NCBI RefSeq assembly: GCF_000159035.1
Contig: NZ_DS999576.1
Location: 437,922 to 500,453 of the forward strand
Direction: 5' to 3'
Origin: Actinomyces urogenitalis DSM 15434
GTDB taxonomy: Bacteria > Actinomycetota > Actinomycetes > Actinomycetales > Actinomycetaceae
DNA: 62,532 nt
Shown: one piece after another, positions 44,829 through 54,264 of the stretch
How positions within the stretch are numbered: the first letter of the stretch is position 1
Layout: every line of letters starts with the position of its first letter
The notes under the pieces: model-generated
The model's database searches: none
Seen by the model: only the letters and a program-made list of their open reading frames with translations
What the model was told of the DNA's origin: nothing
Made by a program: the position numbers and the translations under genes

Positions 44829-47269
44829 TTGACTCAGACGACTACCGCCTTAGTCCCAGCCGACGCCCACGACGCCATCGTCGTCATCGGCGCCCACGAG
44901 AACAGTTTGCGCGGCGTCAGCGTCCGCATCCCCAAGCGCCGCCTGACGGTCTTCACCGGAGTGTCTGGATCAGGCAAGTCCTCGCTCGTCTTCTCCACGA
45001 TCGCCTCGGAGTCGCGCCGCCTGATCAACGAGACCTACTCCAGCTTTGTCCAAAGCCTTATGCCGTCCCAGGCCCGTCCCGACGCCGACCACCTGGAGGG
45101 ACTGACCCCAGCGATCATCGTTGACCAGGAGCGACTGGGCGCCAACCCTCGCTCCACGCTCGGCACGGCCAGTGACGTGGGAGCCGCCCTGCGCGTCCTG
45201 TTCTCCCGGCTGTCCGTCCCCCAGATCGGCTCACCTCAGGCCTTCGCCTTCAATGTGCCCTCCGTCACCGGTGGTGGCGCCCCTCAAGACGGTCAAGAAC
45301 GGCCGCACCGTCACCGCGAGCGCAAGCAGTACACCGTCCAGGCCGGCATGTGCCCTCGCTGTGAGGGCACCGGGAAGGTCACGGACATCGACCTGGCTGA
45401 GGTCTATGACGAGATGCTCTCGCTGAGCCAGGGCGCGATCAAGGTCCCCGGCTACACGGCCGACGGCTACTACGTCAAGGCCCTGGGTGAAACCGGCCTG
45501 TTCCCCGCCGACAAGCCCATCAAGGACTTCACCCCCAAGCAGCTGGACGACTTCCTGTACAAGGAGCCGACCAAGATCAAGATCTCCTCCCACACCATGA
45601 CCTACGAGGGGCTCGTCGGCCGCCTGCGCTCCTCGATGCTGTCCAAGGACCCCGAATCCATGCAGCCGCACGTGCGTGCCTTCGTTGAGCGCGCCGTCGT
45701 CTACCGCACCTGCCCTGAGTGCGAGGGCACCCGGCTGGCCGAGCCGGCTCGACAGGCACGCATCGCCGGCGTCTCGATCGCCGATGCCTGCGCCATGCCG
45801 CTGAGGGACCTGGCTGAGTGGGTCCGAGGCCTCGAGGCAGCCAGCACGGGGGACGACGACACCCCTGAGGCGGCACGCCAGGTCGCCGGAATCACAGGCA
45901 CCACTCCCCTGCTCGCCCGACTGCGCGAGACCCTGGACGCCTTCATCCACATCGGCCTGGGCTACCTCTCCCTGGACCGTCCCGCCTCCACCCTCTCGGG
46001 CGGTGAAGCCCAGCGCATGAAGCTCGTCCGGCACCTGGGAAGCGGTCTGACCGACGTCACCTACGTCTTCGACGAACCCTCGATCGGTCTGCACCCCCAC
46101 AATATCGACACGATGAACGAGCTCCTGCTCTCGCTACGGGACAAGGGCAACACCGTCCTCGTCGTCGAGCACAAGCCTGAGGTCATCGCCATCGCTGACC
46201 ACGTGGTCGACCTCGGTCCGGGGCCGGCTCCCAGGGTGGCCAGATCACCTTCACCGGATCGGTCGCCGGGCTGCGGGACTCCGACACGCTCACCGGCCGG
46301 CACCTGGCCTACCGCGCTGGTCTGAAGGACACACTGCGATCGGCCACCGGCGTCATCGAGATCCGCGCAGCGCTGACCAACAACCTCGTCGACGTCGACG
46401 TCGACATCCCCCGCGGCGTGCTCACCGTCGTCACCGGCGTGGCCGGATCGGGCAAGTCCTCGCTCATCCACGGGCACCTGTCCCCCATGGACGGCGTGGT
46501 CACCCTCGACCAGTCCCCGATCAAGGGCTCCAGGCGTTCCAACCCCGCCACCTACACCGGAGCGCTGGAGCCGATCCGCAAGGCCTTCGCCAAGGCCGGA
46601 GGAGTCAAGCCCGGCCTCTTCTCCGCCAGCTCTGAGGGCGCCTGCCCGGTGTGCGACGGGGCCGGCGTCATCGACACCCAGCTTGGCTTCATGGAGACCG
46701 TCACGACCGTGTGCGAGGCCTGCCAGGGCAGGCGTTACAACGACGAGGTCCTGGCCTACCGCCTTGGCGGGTACAACATCGCCGAGGTGCTCGCCATGAG
46801 CGTGGATGAGGCCCTGGCCCTGTTCTCCGCCAAGGAGACGCGCGTGACTGCCGCGGTCAAGATCCTCACCCACCTCCACAAGGCTGGTCTGGGGTACCTG
46901 CGGCTGGGCCAGCCGATGACCACCCTGTCGGGCGGTGAGCGCCAGCGTCTCAAGCTCGCGGTCCACCTTGGCCAGGACGGTGACGTTCTAGTCCTGGACG
47001 AGCCCACCGTCGGCCTTCACCTGGCCGACGTCGAGGCCCTCCTGGAGCTGCTCGGCCACCTCGTGTCCACCGGACGCACCGACGTGGTCATCGAGCACCA
47101 CCAGGCCGTCAGGGGCCATGCCGACTGGATCATCGACATGGGCCTCGGCGCGGGCCGAGAGGGCGGTCAGGTGGTCTTTACCGGCACACCCGCCCAGCTC
47201 GTGGAGTCCGCCTCGACCCTGACCGGCCAGTACCTGGCCCGCTACGTCGCCGGTGGGGCCCAGGCCTAG
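44829..47269 (+). pseudogene. UvrA-like ABC-type ATPase, frameshifted
   Basis: The sequence encodes an excinuclease A-like paralogue of about 813 residues with two ABC ATPase halves (VSGSGKSSL and the LSGGEAQRMKL signature in the first; AGSGKSSL and LSGGERQRLKL in the second) and Zn-finger CPRCEG, CPECEG and CPVCDG sites. The reading frame is broken at the G-run 46220-46223, where one G is missing, so the first frame ends at 46325 and the second half is read from another frame (longest piece 46418-47269). Two further compensating shifts appear at the C-run 45280-45283 (one extra C) and near 45313-45318 (one missing base). Such UvrA paralogues often give drug or DNA-intercalator tolerance. TTG 44829 is the presumed start. 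Real decay or sequence error cannot be told apart here. Confidence 0.85.
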
Positions 47270-48387
47270 CCCAGGTACTCCAGGTTGATTTGCGTGTCCG
47301 GGTGGAAGAAGACCGCCGCGCCAGGGCGTGGCCGGGCATAGACCACCTGCCCGGGCTGCAGGCCCGCGGCGCGCTCGACCCGGACGGAGACTCGGTTGCG
47401 ACGCACCGTCGCGGGGCTGGCCGGCCCGAAGGCCGGGGCAGCGTAGACGAAGGCCTCAGCGCCGAGCTTCTCCACCAGCTCGATCTTGAGGGCTGCCGCG
47501 CCGGGAGTGTGGTCGCTCACCAGCTCCCAGCCCTCCGGACGGATGCCGACGACGACGCGCTCGTCGCTCAGACGGCAGGCGAGCTCATGCGCGAGGCCGA
47601 AGTCGACATCGGAACCTGGCCCCAGCCCGGCCCGTCCGTCACTGACCACCGTGTCAATGAGGGTGATCGACGGCGAGCCGATGAAGCTGGCCACGAAGGT
47701 GTTTCCTGGGTGCTCGTACAGGTGGGTTGGGTCATCGACCTGCTGGAGCACTCCCTCGCGCAGGACCGCGACCCGGTCCCCCAGCGTCATCGCCTCGGTC
47801 TGGTCGTGAGTGACGTAGACGGTGGTCACCCCCAGGCTCTTCTGAAGCGAGGCGATCTGGGCACGCGTGGACACCCGCAGCTTGGCGTCCAGGTTCGACA
47901 GCGGCTCGTCCATGCACCACACCTGCGGGTCACGCACCAGGGAGCGTCCCATCGCCACACGCTGACGCTGCCCACCGCTCATATGAGCGGGCTTGACGTC
48001 CAACAGCTCCTCCAGCTGCAGCATCCGCGCCGCGTAGGCGACCTTCTCCTCGATCTTCGCCTTGGGAATCTTCAGGTTCTCCAGGGCGAAGGCGATGTTC
48101 TGGCGTGCCGTCATGTTGGGGTAGAGCGCATAGCTCTGGAACACCATGGCGACGTCGCGCTCGCGCGCACGCGTCTCGGTCACGTCCTTGCCGTCAATGA
48201 GGACGGCGCCCTCGTCCACCGGCTCCAGGCCGGCGAGCATGCGCATCGCGGTGGACTTGCCCGAGCCGGAGGGTCCGACCAGGACCAGCAGCTCGCCGTC
48301 AGCGATGGACAGGCTCAGCCGGGCCACGGCTGGTGGGCGGGAAGGATCGTAGATACGCGACACTTGCCGGAACTCGACGCTCGCCAT
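47266..48387 (-). CDS. ugpC: ABC transporter ATPase, UgpC/MsmK family
   Basis: It powers import by the adjacent permeases. The product is 373 residues: an ATPase domain with Walker [10 protein letters not shown], signature MSGGQRQR, Walker B WCMDEPLSNLD and the H-loop THDQ, and a C-terminal OB-fold (about 240-373) regulatory domain. Convergent with the UvrA-like gene (4-base overlap). It is last in the ugpA-ugpE-ugpB-ugpC order read on the minus strand. Confidence 0.9.
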   Translation of the reverse strand: MASVEFRQVSRIYDPSRPPAVARLSLSIADGELLVLVGPSGSGKSTAMRMLAGLEPVDEGAVLIDGKDVTETRARERDVAMVFQSYALYPNMTARQNIAFALENLKIPKAKIEEKVAYAARMLQLEELLDVKPAHMSGGQRQRVAMGRSLVRDPQVWCMDEPLSNLDAKLRVSTRAQIASLQKSLGVTTVYVTHDQTEAMTLGDRVAVLREGVLQQVDDPTHLYEHPGNTFVASFIGSPSITLIDTVVSDGRAGLGPGSDVDFGLAHELACRLSDERVVVGIRPEGWELVSDHTPGAAALKIELVEKLGAEAFVYAAPAFGPASPATVRRNRVSVRVERAAGLQPGQVVYARPRPGAAVFFHPDTQINLEYLG

Positions 48388-48408
48388 GGTGTGTGTGCCT
48401 CCTGCTGA

Positions 48409-49716
48409 CTACTTGCCCAGGACCGGGGTGATGTCCTGGTCGATGGTCTTCTGGGTCTCCTCCTGGAGCTCGGCGAAGACCGTGGCCACGTCCTCCTGCT
48501 TGAGCGTGATCCGGTCCAGGCCACCGCCAATACGCTGTCCTCCCCCGGAGACGAAGACGCGGGCGGCGTCCTGGCTCTTGGTGTTCTCAGCCAGCTGGTT
48601 GATGGCCGTGCGGGCGTTGGGGTTGGCGTCCAGGAAGGCAACCTCGTCCGGGTGCTCCAGTGCGGAGGTACGCACCGGCATGTACCCCGTGCCCTGGGAG
48701 AAGGTGATGGTGTTCTGCGTCGAGGTCAGGAAGTCCATGAGCTTGATGGCCTTCTTCTTACGCTCCGGCGAGATGCCCGCCACCAGCGCGATACCGGCGC
48801 CACCGGTGGGGCAGGAGGGTCCAGGGCCAGGCAGGTAGGCCGTGATGAACTCGAAGGTGGCGGTCTCGGCCAGGCCAGCAAGCGACCCGGTGGACTGCAG
48901 CAGGCCCGCCGCGTTGCCCAGGGAGAAGGTAGTGGTCGGATCGGCGTCGATCGCGATGTGCCCGGCTGCCACCTGCTCCTGGAGGAAGGTACCGGCCTTG
49001 ATCGAGGCCTCGTCCGTGAAGGTGGCCTTCCAGTCCTTGGAGTAGGCGCCTCCGAAGCTCCAGATCATGCCCTGGAAGTACCAGTCCAGGTAGTCCGTGC
49101 CGTCAGGAACTACCAGGGCGGGCTTGCCACCCGAGGCCTCCATGAGCGCAGGTGCCCACTGATCGAACTCCTCCCAGGTCTGCGGGCCCCGGTCGGTGGG
49201 CAGACCGGCCTTGGCCAGCATCTCCTTGTTGAGGTACATCAGGCAGGTCGAGCGCGAGTAGGGCATCCCGTAGTGCTTGCCCTCCAACGCGTAGTCCTCA
49301 CGCAGGGAGTCCACGAAGTCCGCGCTGTCCACGCCCTCGCTGGTCCACAGCTCGTCCAGGGCCTCGGTCTGGCCGTTGAGGGCGAAATTGAACCAGGTCA
49401 CGTCCGAGGCCACGATGATGTCGGGCAGGTCCCCGCCGGACAGCGCGGCGTTGAACTTTTGTGCCAGCTCCTCGTAGGACGAGCCCGCCGTGACCAGCTC
49501 AGCCGGGCTGTCCGGGTTGGCCTTGTTCCAGGCGTCGATCATCGCCTGCTCCAGGTCCTTGGAAGAGCCGGGGTGGTTGGACCAGAACTGGATGGTGCCG
49601 GTGCCCTCGTCGCCTTGGGAGCCGGAGCCGCCCCCGGCGCAGGCGGCCAGTGTCGCGGTCACGGTGCTGGCGCCAGCCAGGGTGAGGAAGAGTCGGCGGT
49701 TGAGTGCCATGGTCAT
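48409..49716 (-). CDS. ugpB: ABC transporter substrate-binding lipoprotein, UgpB-like
   Basis: An extracytoplasmic binding lipoprotein, 435 residues. A signal with NRR leads to a lipobox ending LAAC (Cys about 26), compatible with lipid attachment. The sequence resembles UgpB (IQFWSNHPGSSKDLEQ near the N-terminus, PQTWEEFDQWAPALMEASGG, GYMPVRTSALE near the C-terminus), which binds glycerol-3-phosphate or phosphodiesters; other sugars are possible. AAGGA precedes the first ATG at 49716. Confidence 0.85.
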   Translation of the reverse strand: MTMALNRRLFLTLAGASTVTATLAACAGGGSGSQGDEGTGTIQFWSNHPGSSKDLEQAMIDAWNKANPDSPAELVTAGSSYEELAQKFNAALSGGDLPDIIVASDVTWFNFALNGQTEALDELWTSEGVDSADFVDSLREDYALEGKHYGMPYSRSTCLMYLNKEMLAKAGLPTDRGPQTWEEFDQWAPALMEASGGKPALVVPDGTDYLDWYFQGMIWSFGGAYSKDWKATFTDEASIKAGTFLQEQVAAGHIAIDADPTTTFSLGNAAGLLQSTGSLAGLAETATFEFITAYLPGPGPSCPTGGAGIALVAGISPERKKKAIKLMDFLTSTQNTITFSQGTGYMPVRTSALEHPDEVAFLDANPNARTAINQLAENTKSQDAARVFVSGGGQRIGGGLDRITLKQEDVATVFAELQEETQKTIDQDITPVLGK

Positions 49717-49764
49717 GGTGTCCTTTGTGTGAGATGGATTCGGAGATGGGTAGATCGGATGCGC

Positions 49765-50715
49765 TCAGCCCTTGACCGCCCCGGCGGTCAGGCCCTTGAT
49801 GAGCTGCTTCTGCAGGACCAGGAAGACCAGCAGCATGGGGATGGTCGTCACGACGGTTCCGGCCATAACCGGGCCCCAGTTCGTCATGCCCTCGACGTTC
49901 TGCAGCTGGGTCAGTCCGATGGGAAGCGGCATGACGTCGTCGTTGTCGGCCACGAGGAAGGGCCACAGGTACTGGTTCCACTCGTTGACCACGGTGATGA
50001 GGACGAAGGCGGACAGAGTCGGCCAGCTCATGGGCAGGACCACCCGGGTCAGGGTGCGCCAGAACCCGGCGTGGTCCATCTCGGCGGCCTCCATGACCTC
50101 CTTGGGCAGGGATGCGAAGTGGTTGCGCATGAGGAAGGCGCCGAAGGCGACGCCGGCCAGCGGCACGATGATGCCGATGAAGGTGTTGCGCCAGCCCATC
50201 TGGGCCACGAGGGAGTAGTTGGAGATGATGGTGATCTGGCTGGGCACCATGAGGCTGCCGACGACCACGAGGAAGAGGACGTTGCGGCCTGGAAAGCGTA
50301 GGAAGGCGAAGCCGTAGGCCGTCAGCACACCGAGGACTACCTCGATGACGGTGAGGATGGAGGTGATGATGAGGGAGTTACGCAGGTAGGTGCCAAAGCT
50401 CAGCCCGGAGAAGACCTTGGCGAAGTTCTCCCACACCACAGGAGACGGGAACCAGCTGATGGGGTCGGAGTAGATATCCGCGTACTGCTTGAGGCTGGTG
50501 ATGACGATGAAGTAGAGCGGGACCAGGAACACCAGCCCTGCGCCCAGCATCGCGAGGTAGCCCAGGACCTTGGCCGGAGTCATCGCCTCGGCCTGGATGC
50601 GCTGGCGACGACGGCGCAGCTGGGCCGCGGTCAAGACTGGCTCGCCCTCGACCTGGGTGCCCGGCGTGGGCGGCAGGACCTCAGGGTGGTGCGTGGGGAT
50701 GTGGCGGGATGCCAT
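49765..50715 (-). CDS. ugpE: ABC transporter permease, UgpE-like
   Basis: A 316-residue inner-membrane permease of the MalG/UgpE type with about six helices and the EAA loop EAAEMDHAGFWRTLTRVVLP that contacts the ATPase. A 45-residue Arg-rich N-terminal tail precedes the first helix. It starts 3 bases after the ugpA stop, so they are co-transcribed. Confidence 0.9.
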   Translation of the reverse strand: MASRHIPTHHPEVLPPTPGTQVEGEPVLTAAQLRRRRQRIQAEAMTPAKVLGYLAMLGAGLVFLVPLYFIVITSLKQYADIYSDPISWFPSPVVWENFAKVFSGLSFGTYLRNSLIITSILTVIEVVLGVLTAYGFAFLRFPGRNVLFLVVVGSLMVPSQITIISNYSLVAQMGWRNTFIGIIVPLAGVAFGAFLMRNHFASLPKEVMEAAEMDHAGFWRTLTRVVLPMSWPTLSAFVLITVVNEWNQYLWPFLVADNDDVMPLPIGLTQLQNVEGMTNWGPVMAGTVVTTIPMLLVFLVLQKQLIKGLTAGAVKG

Positions 50716-50718
50716 TGC

Positions 50719-51651
50719 TCAGGCCTCCTTGCTGGTGCGGGCCTGGACCACCGTCAGGACGAGGACCACGAGGAACATCACCGTGGCCACCGCCGCTCCG
50801 TATCCGGCGCGGTTGTTGACGAAGGTCTCCTGATAGACCTGGTAGACCATCGTCGTCGTCGACGTCTCGAAGGGACCGCCCTTGGTCATGACCTGGATGA
50901 CGTCAAAGACCTGGAAGGAGTTGAGCAGCACGGTGATCGACAGGAAGACCGTGGTGCCGCGCAGCTGGGGCAAGGTCACTCTCCACAGCTTGCGCCACTG
51001 GCTCGTGCGGTCGATCTCTGCGGCCTCGTCCAGGTCCGTACGTCGGCCCTGAAGGGCAGCCAGGTAGATGACGAAGGTGTAGCCGAGGTTCTTCCAGATA
51101 TAGGTCGCCGTCACCATGAACAGGGCCCAACCCGGCTCCTGGTAGAAGTTGGGAGACGCGATCCCCATCCTGGCCAGCAGGTCCTGGATGAGCCCGTAGC
51201 CGGGGTCGAAGACGAACTGGAAGGCAACGCCGATCGCCGCACCGGAGATGACGTAGGGCATGAAGACCAGCGAACGGACGATATTGCGCCCGCGCAGTCG
51301 CCTGTCCAGCAGCAGCGCCAGGCACAGGCCCAGTACCATCGAGCCCACGACGGCCGCCGCGGTGAACACCAGGGTGTGCCCCATGATCGCCCAGGACTCA
51401 GGGTCGCGGAAGTACTGGACGTAGTTGTCCAGCCCCACGAAGGTCATGCGCGGAGAGGAGATGTTCCAGCGGTAGAGGCTGATACGGATGTTGTCGATCA
51501 GCGGCCGGTAGGTAAAGACGAGCAACAGGACCAGGTTCGGGCCGATCAGGGCGGCAGCGAGAAGGACCTGCTTGAGGTCGGTGCGCCGGCGGCGGCGAGG
51601 GGGCTCGTCGCCACCGCGCACCTGGAGTCCGGGGATCATCGGGGCGGTCAC
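50719..51651 (-). CDS. ugpA: ABC transporter permease, UgpA-like
   Basis: A 310-residue inner-membrane permease of the MalF/UgpA type with about six helices and the EAA loop EAAEIDRTSQWRKLWRVTLP. It is first in the operon. The GTG at 51651 is the longest in-frame start and no Shine-Dalgarno is visible; the ATG at 51639 is an alternative. A PHO-box-like tandem repeat lies upstream. Confidence 0.88.
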   Translation of the reverse strand: MTAPMIPGLQVRGGDEPPRRRRRTDLKQVLLAAALIGPNLVLLLVFTYRPLIDNIRISLYRWNISSPRMTFVGLDNYVQYFRDPESWAIMGHTLVFTAAAVVGSMVLGLCLALLLDRRLRGRNIVRSLVFMPYVISGAAIGVAFQFVFDPGYGLIQDLLARMGIASPNFYQEPGWALFMVTATYIWKNLGYTFVIYLAALQGRRTDLDEAAEIDRTSQWRKLWRVTLPQLRGTTVFLSITVLLNSFQVFDVIQVMTKGGPFETSTTTMVYQVYQETFVNNRAGYGAAVATVMFLVVLVLTVVQARTSKEA

Positions 51652-51702
51652 GGCCGTGACGCTAATGAGGCCTGGCTAACGAGCGGTGACCACCTGCCCC
51701 TG

Positions 51703-51724
51703 AACGGATGAACGCGAGGTAACC
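51703..51724 (-). promoter_or_regulatory. tandem PHO-box-like repeat before ugpA
   Basis: On the minus strand two abutting 11-mers read GGTTACCTCGC and GTTCATCCGTT. They match the Streptomyces PhoP unit as I recall it, G(T/G)TCAYYYR(G/C)G, at 8 and 9 of 11 positions, and at 6 and 7 of the first 7. The block is 52 bases upstream of the ugpA start. PhoP control of an Ugp importer would be sensible; binding is inferred. Confidence 0.4.
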
Positions 51725-51736
51725 GGGACTGTGACT

Positions 51737-52861
51737 TCAGTCTCCGAAGGACGTACCCACGGCGCGAGCCGCCTGGATCCACTCGTGGTCAGCGGGCACG
51801 TACTTGACCTTGCCCGCCACCTTCTTCAGCGGCACGAGCTCGGTGCCGTGCCCACGGTCAGCCACCATGACGCCGAACTTGCCGTCCTCAACGGCCTGCG
51901 CCCCGGCCACCCCCAGGCGCGTGCCCAGCAGGCGGTCGGCAGCGTTCGGGGTGCCGCCTCGCTGGACGTAGCCGAGGATGGACACGCGCGCCTCCAGGCC
52001 GGTGCGCTCCTCCAGCTGCTCGGCCAGGGTGAAGGTGTTGGCGCGGTGGCTCGCCTCCAGCCGCTTGACGCCCCGCTTGGCCGCCGCCTTGGACTCCGGC
52101 GTCGAGGCCTCCTTGACCAGCTGCTCAGCGTGGTCGAGCTCCATGCGGTCGGCAGTGTTCAGAGCCCCCTCGGCCACGGCGATGACGGAGAAGGTCGAGC
52201 CGTGGGAGCGTCGGCGCTCGATCTTGGCCACGATGGCGTCGACGTCGTAGGGCACCTCGGGCAGGAGGATGACGTCGGCCCCGCCGGCGATTCCCGCGCC
52301 CAGCGCCAGCCAGCCGGCCCGGTGGCCCATGATCTCGGTGAGGATGATGCGGTGGTGGGAGTGGGCAGTGGAGTGGAGGCGGTCAACGGCCTCGGTGGCG
52401 ATCTCCAACGCCGTGGCGAAGCCGAAGGAGGAGTCGGTCTCCACGATGTCGTTGTCGATGGTCTTGGGCAGGTGGAGGACGTTGAGGCCGGCGTCCATGA
52501 GCCGCTTGGCGTTCTTGGCCGTGCCCCCGCCACCCAGGCACACCAGGGCCTCAAGCTTGTTCTTCTCGTAGTTGTCCACGATGGTCGGTATCATGTCTGT
52601 CTCCTGGCCATCGACCATCATCCGGTGCACCTTGTCCCGACTGGTTCCCAGGAAGGTGCCTCCGGTGGTCAGGATCCCGGACAGCGAGGCGGAGTCCAGG
52701 TGCACGAAGCGGTTCTCCGCCAGGCCTCGCATGCCGTCACGGAAGCCGATGAGCTCCCAGCCATGGACGCCGATGGCGGCCTTGCCAAATCCACGGATCG
52801 CGGCGTTGAGGCCGGGGGCGTCGCCGCCGGCGGTGAGGATACCGATGCGCTTGGTTGCCAT
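51737..52861 (-). CDS. pfkA: 6-phosphofructokinase, mixed ATP/PPi signature
   Basis: It phosphorylates fructose-6-phosphate to the 1,6-bisphosphate. The product is 374 residues. The N-terminal GGDAPGLNA, catalytic TIDND and MGHRAGW are present. The donor-binding loop reads GGGGT (110-114) instead of GGDGS/T, and Lys133 (PKTIDND) replaces the Gly of ATP-type enzymes (PGTIDND). Lys there is the usual PPi marker, but the loop glycine next to it is ATP-like, so the donor cannot be settled. ATG 52861 is chosen; a CATAAT element sits 8 bases upstream. Confidence 0.9.
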   Translation of the reverse strand: MATKRIGILTAGGDAPGLNAAIRGFGKAAIGVHGWELIGFRDGMRGLAENRFVHLDSASLSGILTTGGTFLGTSRDKVHRMMVDGQETDMIPTIVDNYEKNKLEALVCLGGGGTAKNAKRLMDAGLNVLHLPKTIDNDIVETDSSFGFATALEIATEAVDRLHSTAHSHHRIILTEIMGHRAGWLALGAGIAGGADVILLPEVPYDVDAIVAKIERRRSHGSTFSVIAVAEGALNTADRMELDHAEQLVKEASTPESKAAAKRGVKRLEASHRANTFTLAEQLEERTGLEARVSILGYVQRGGTPNAADRLLGTRLGVAGAQAVEDGKFGVMVADRGHGTELVPLKKVAGKVKYVPADHEWIQAARAVGTSFGD

Positions 52862-53045
52862 GGCCGCAATTATGCCGCCGTGAGCGCGCTCAGACCTAGC
52901 AACCCGGTACACTATGCGCTCAGAAACCACTGCGCTGCGCCGTCGGGAAGAAAGCGGACGCACGCGGTGTTGGCGTAGGCGATGCCGTGTCCGAGCGGAC
53001 CGGCACCACGTCCACGCACCACATCCACCAAGGAGAGAGGCAAGC

Positions 53046-53399
53046 ATGGCTGACCGCGCACTGCGAGGCATGACCATCGGCGCGAAGTCGATGGAGTCTG
53101 AGGAGGGTGTGGAGTTCGCAGAGCGCCAGACCGTCACCTACGAGTGCCCGATGGCGCATCTGACCGTCGTCCCGATGTCCGTGGAGGCGGACGTTCCCCA
53201 GACCTGGGAGTGCGGGGAGTGCGGACAGGTCGCCACCCTGCGTGGCGAGGAGGAGCCTGAGGACGAGGAGCCCAAGAAGGCTCCCCGTACCCACTGGGAC
53301 ATGCTTTTGGAGCGCCGCAGCCTCGACGAGCTCAAGGTCCTGCTCGACGAGCGCCTGGAGCTGCTGCGCTCAGGCGAGATCTACCGTCAGCGTTTCTGA
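53046..53399 (+). CDS. rbpA: RNA polymerase-binding protein RbpA
   Basis: An actinobacterial factor that binds sigma-A and stabilises the open complex. The product is 117 residues. It has an N-terminal basic tail, the Zn-binding core with [11 protein letters not shown] and WECGECGQ, an acidic linker (EEPEDEEP) and the C-terminal sigma-interaction domain [23 protein letters not shown] 53046 after GGAGAGAGG is chosen. Divergent from pfkA; convergent with ppm1, as in mycobacteria. Confidence 0.96.
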   Translation: MADRALRGMTIGAKSMESEEGVEFAERQTVTYECPMAHLTVVPMSVEADVPQTWECGECGQVATLRGEEEPEDEEPKKAPRTHWDMLLERRSLDELKVLLDERLELLRSGEIYRQRF

Positions 53400-53430
53400 G
53401 GTTCCCGCCGGCACGGCGCGAGCCCACCAC

Positions 53431-53476
53431 CGAGCGCTGGTCTCAGCGTCGTCTGCGACGCTCCGACCAGCGCTCG
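53431..53476. terminator. bidirectional terminator between rbpA and ppm1
   Basis: An outer 12-base stem (53431-53442 with 53465-53476) encloses a 2x2 internal loop and a perfect 7-base inner stem (53445-53451 with 53456-53462) with loop TCTG. It overlaps the last codons of ppm1. Confidence 0.75.
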
Positions 53477-54240
53477 CGCGCGTCCATAAACTGGTTCTCC
53501 GCGCGCTGCGCCGCCTGGAGCGCCTGACCACCACGCTTGAGCAGTCCCCACTTCGTGACCAGCGCGAGCTCCTCGGAGAAGATCCCGCCCGAGAGCTTGG
53601 ACTGACCCACTTCCCGTTCGACGAAGGTGATCGGCATCTCGACGATGCGTCCGCCGATCTCGTCCACCAGCAGCGTCATGTTGACCTGGAAGCCGTAGCC
53701 CATGGCCTCAACCTTGCCCAGGTCCAGCCGCCGGAGCATCGAGGCGCGGTAGACCCGGAAGCCGGCCGTGGCGTCCTTGACCCGCAGGCCCAACATGGCG
53801 TTGATATACAGGTTGCCAGCACGTGAGAGCGCCACCCGGCGAGCGTCCCATCCCTGGGTCGCCCCGCCTGAGACCCAGCGTGAACCGATGACGAGGTCGG
53901 GCCGGTCGGCCATCTCGGCCCGCTGGATGAGCAGCGCCAGGTCCTCGGCCCGATGGGAGCCGTCAGCGTCCATCTCCACCACCAGCTCGTAGCCGCTGGC
54001 CAGGGCCCAGGAGAACCCGGCCAGGTAGGCCGGGCCCAGTCCAGCCTTCTCCTTGCGGTGCAGGACGTGGACGTGGTCGTCACGCTCGGCTCGGGCGTCA
54101 GCGAAGGCACCCGTCCCGTCCGGTGAGGCGTCGTCGACGACAAGCACATGGGCGTCTGCCACCGCCTGACGCACCCGGTCCAGTGCGCCGGGTAGCGACT
54201 CGATCTCGTTATAGGTCGGGATGACGACGACGGTCTTCAC
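53443..54240 (-). CDS. ppm1: polyprenol-phosphate mannosyltransferase, GT2
   Basis: It transfers mannose from GDP-mannose to polyprenyl phosphate, supplying lipid-linked mannose for protein and glycan mannosylation. The product is 265 residues: GT2 core with VVIPTYNE, VDDASPDGTG and EMDADGSH, no transmembrane helices, and a basic C-terminal tail ending RRRRR. In Mycobacterium tuberculosis the Lnt and Ppm domains are fused (Rv2051c); here they are neighbouring genes. Confidence 0.92.
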   Translation of the reverse strand: MKTVVVIPTYNEIESLPGALDRVRQAVADAHVLVVDDASPDGTGAFADARAERDDHVHVLHRKEKAGLGPAYLAGFSWALASGYELVVEMDADGSHRAEDLALLIQRAEMADRPDLVIGSRWVSGGATQGWDARRVALSRAGNLYINAMLGLRVKDATAGFRVYRASMLRRLDLGKVEAMGYGFQVNMTLLVDEIGGRIVEMPITFVEREVGQSKLSGGIFSEELALVTKWGLLKRGGQALQAAQRAENQFMDARERWSERRRRR

Positions 54241-54264
54241 GGCAGGGCCTTCCGATGTCTTGCC

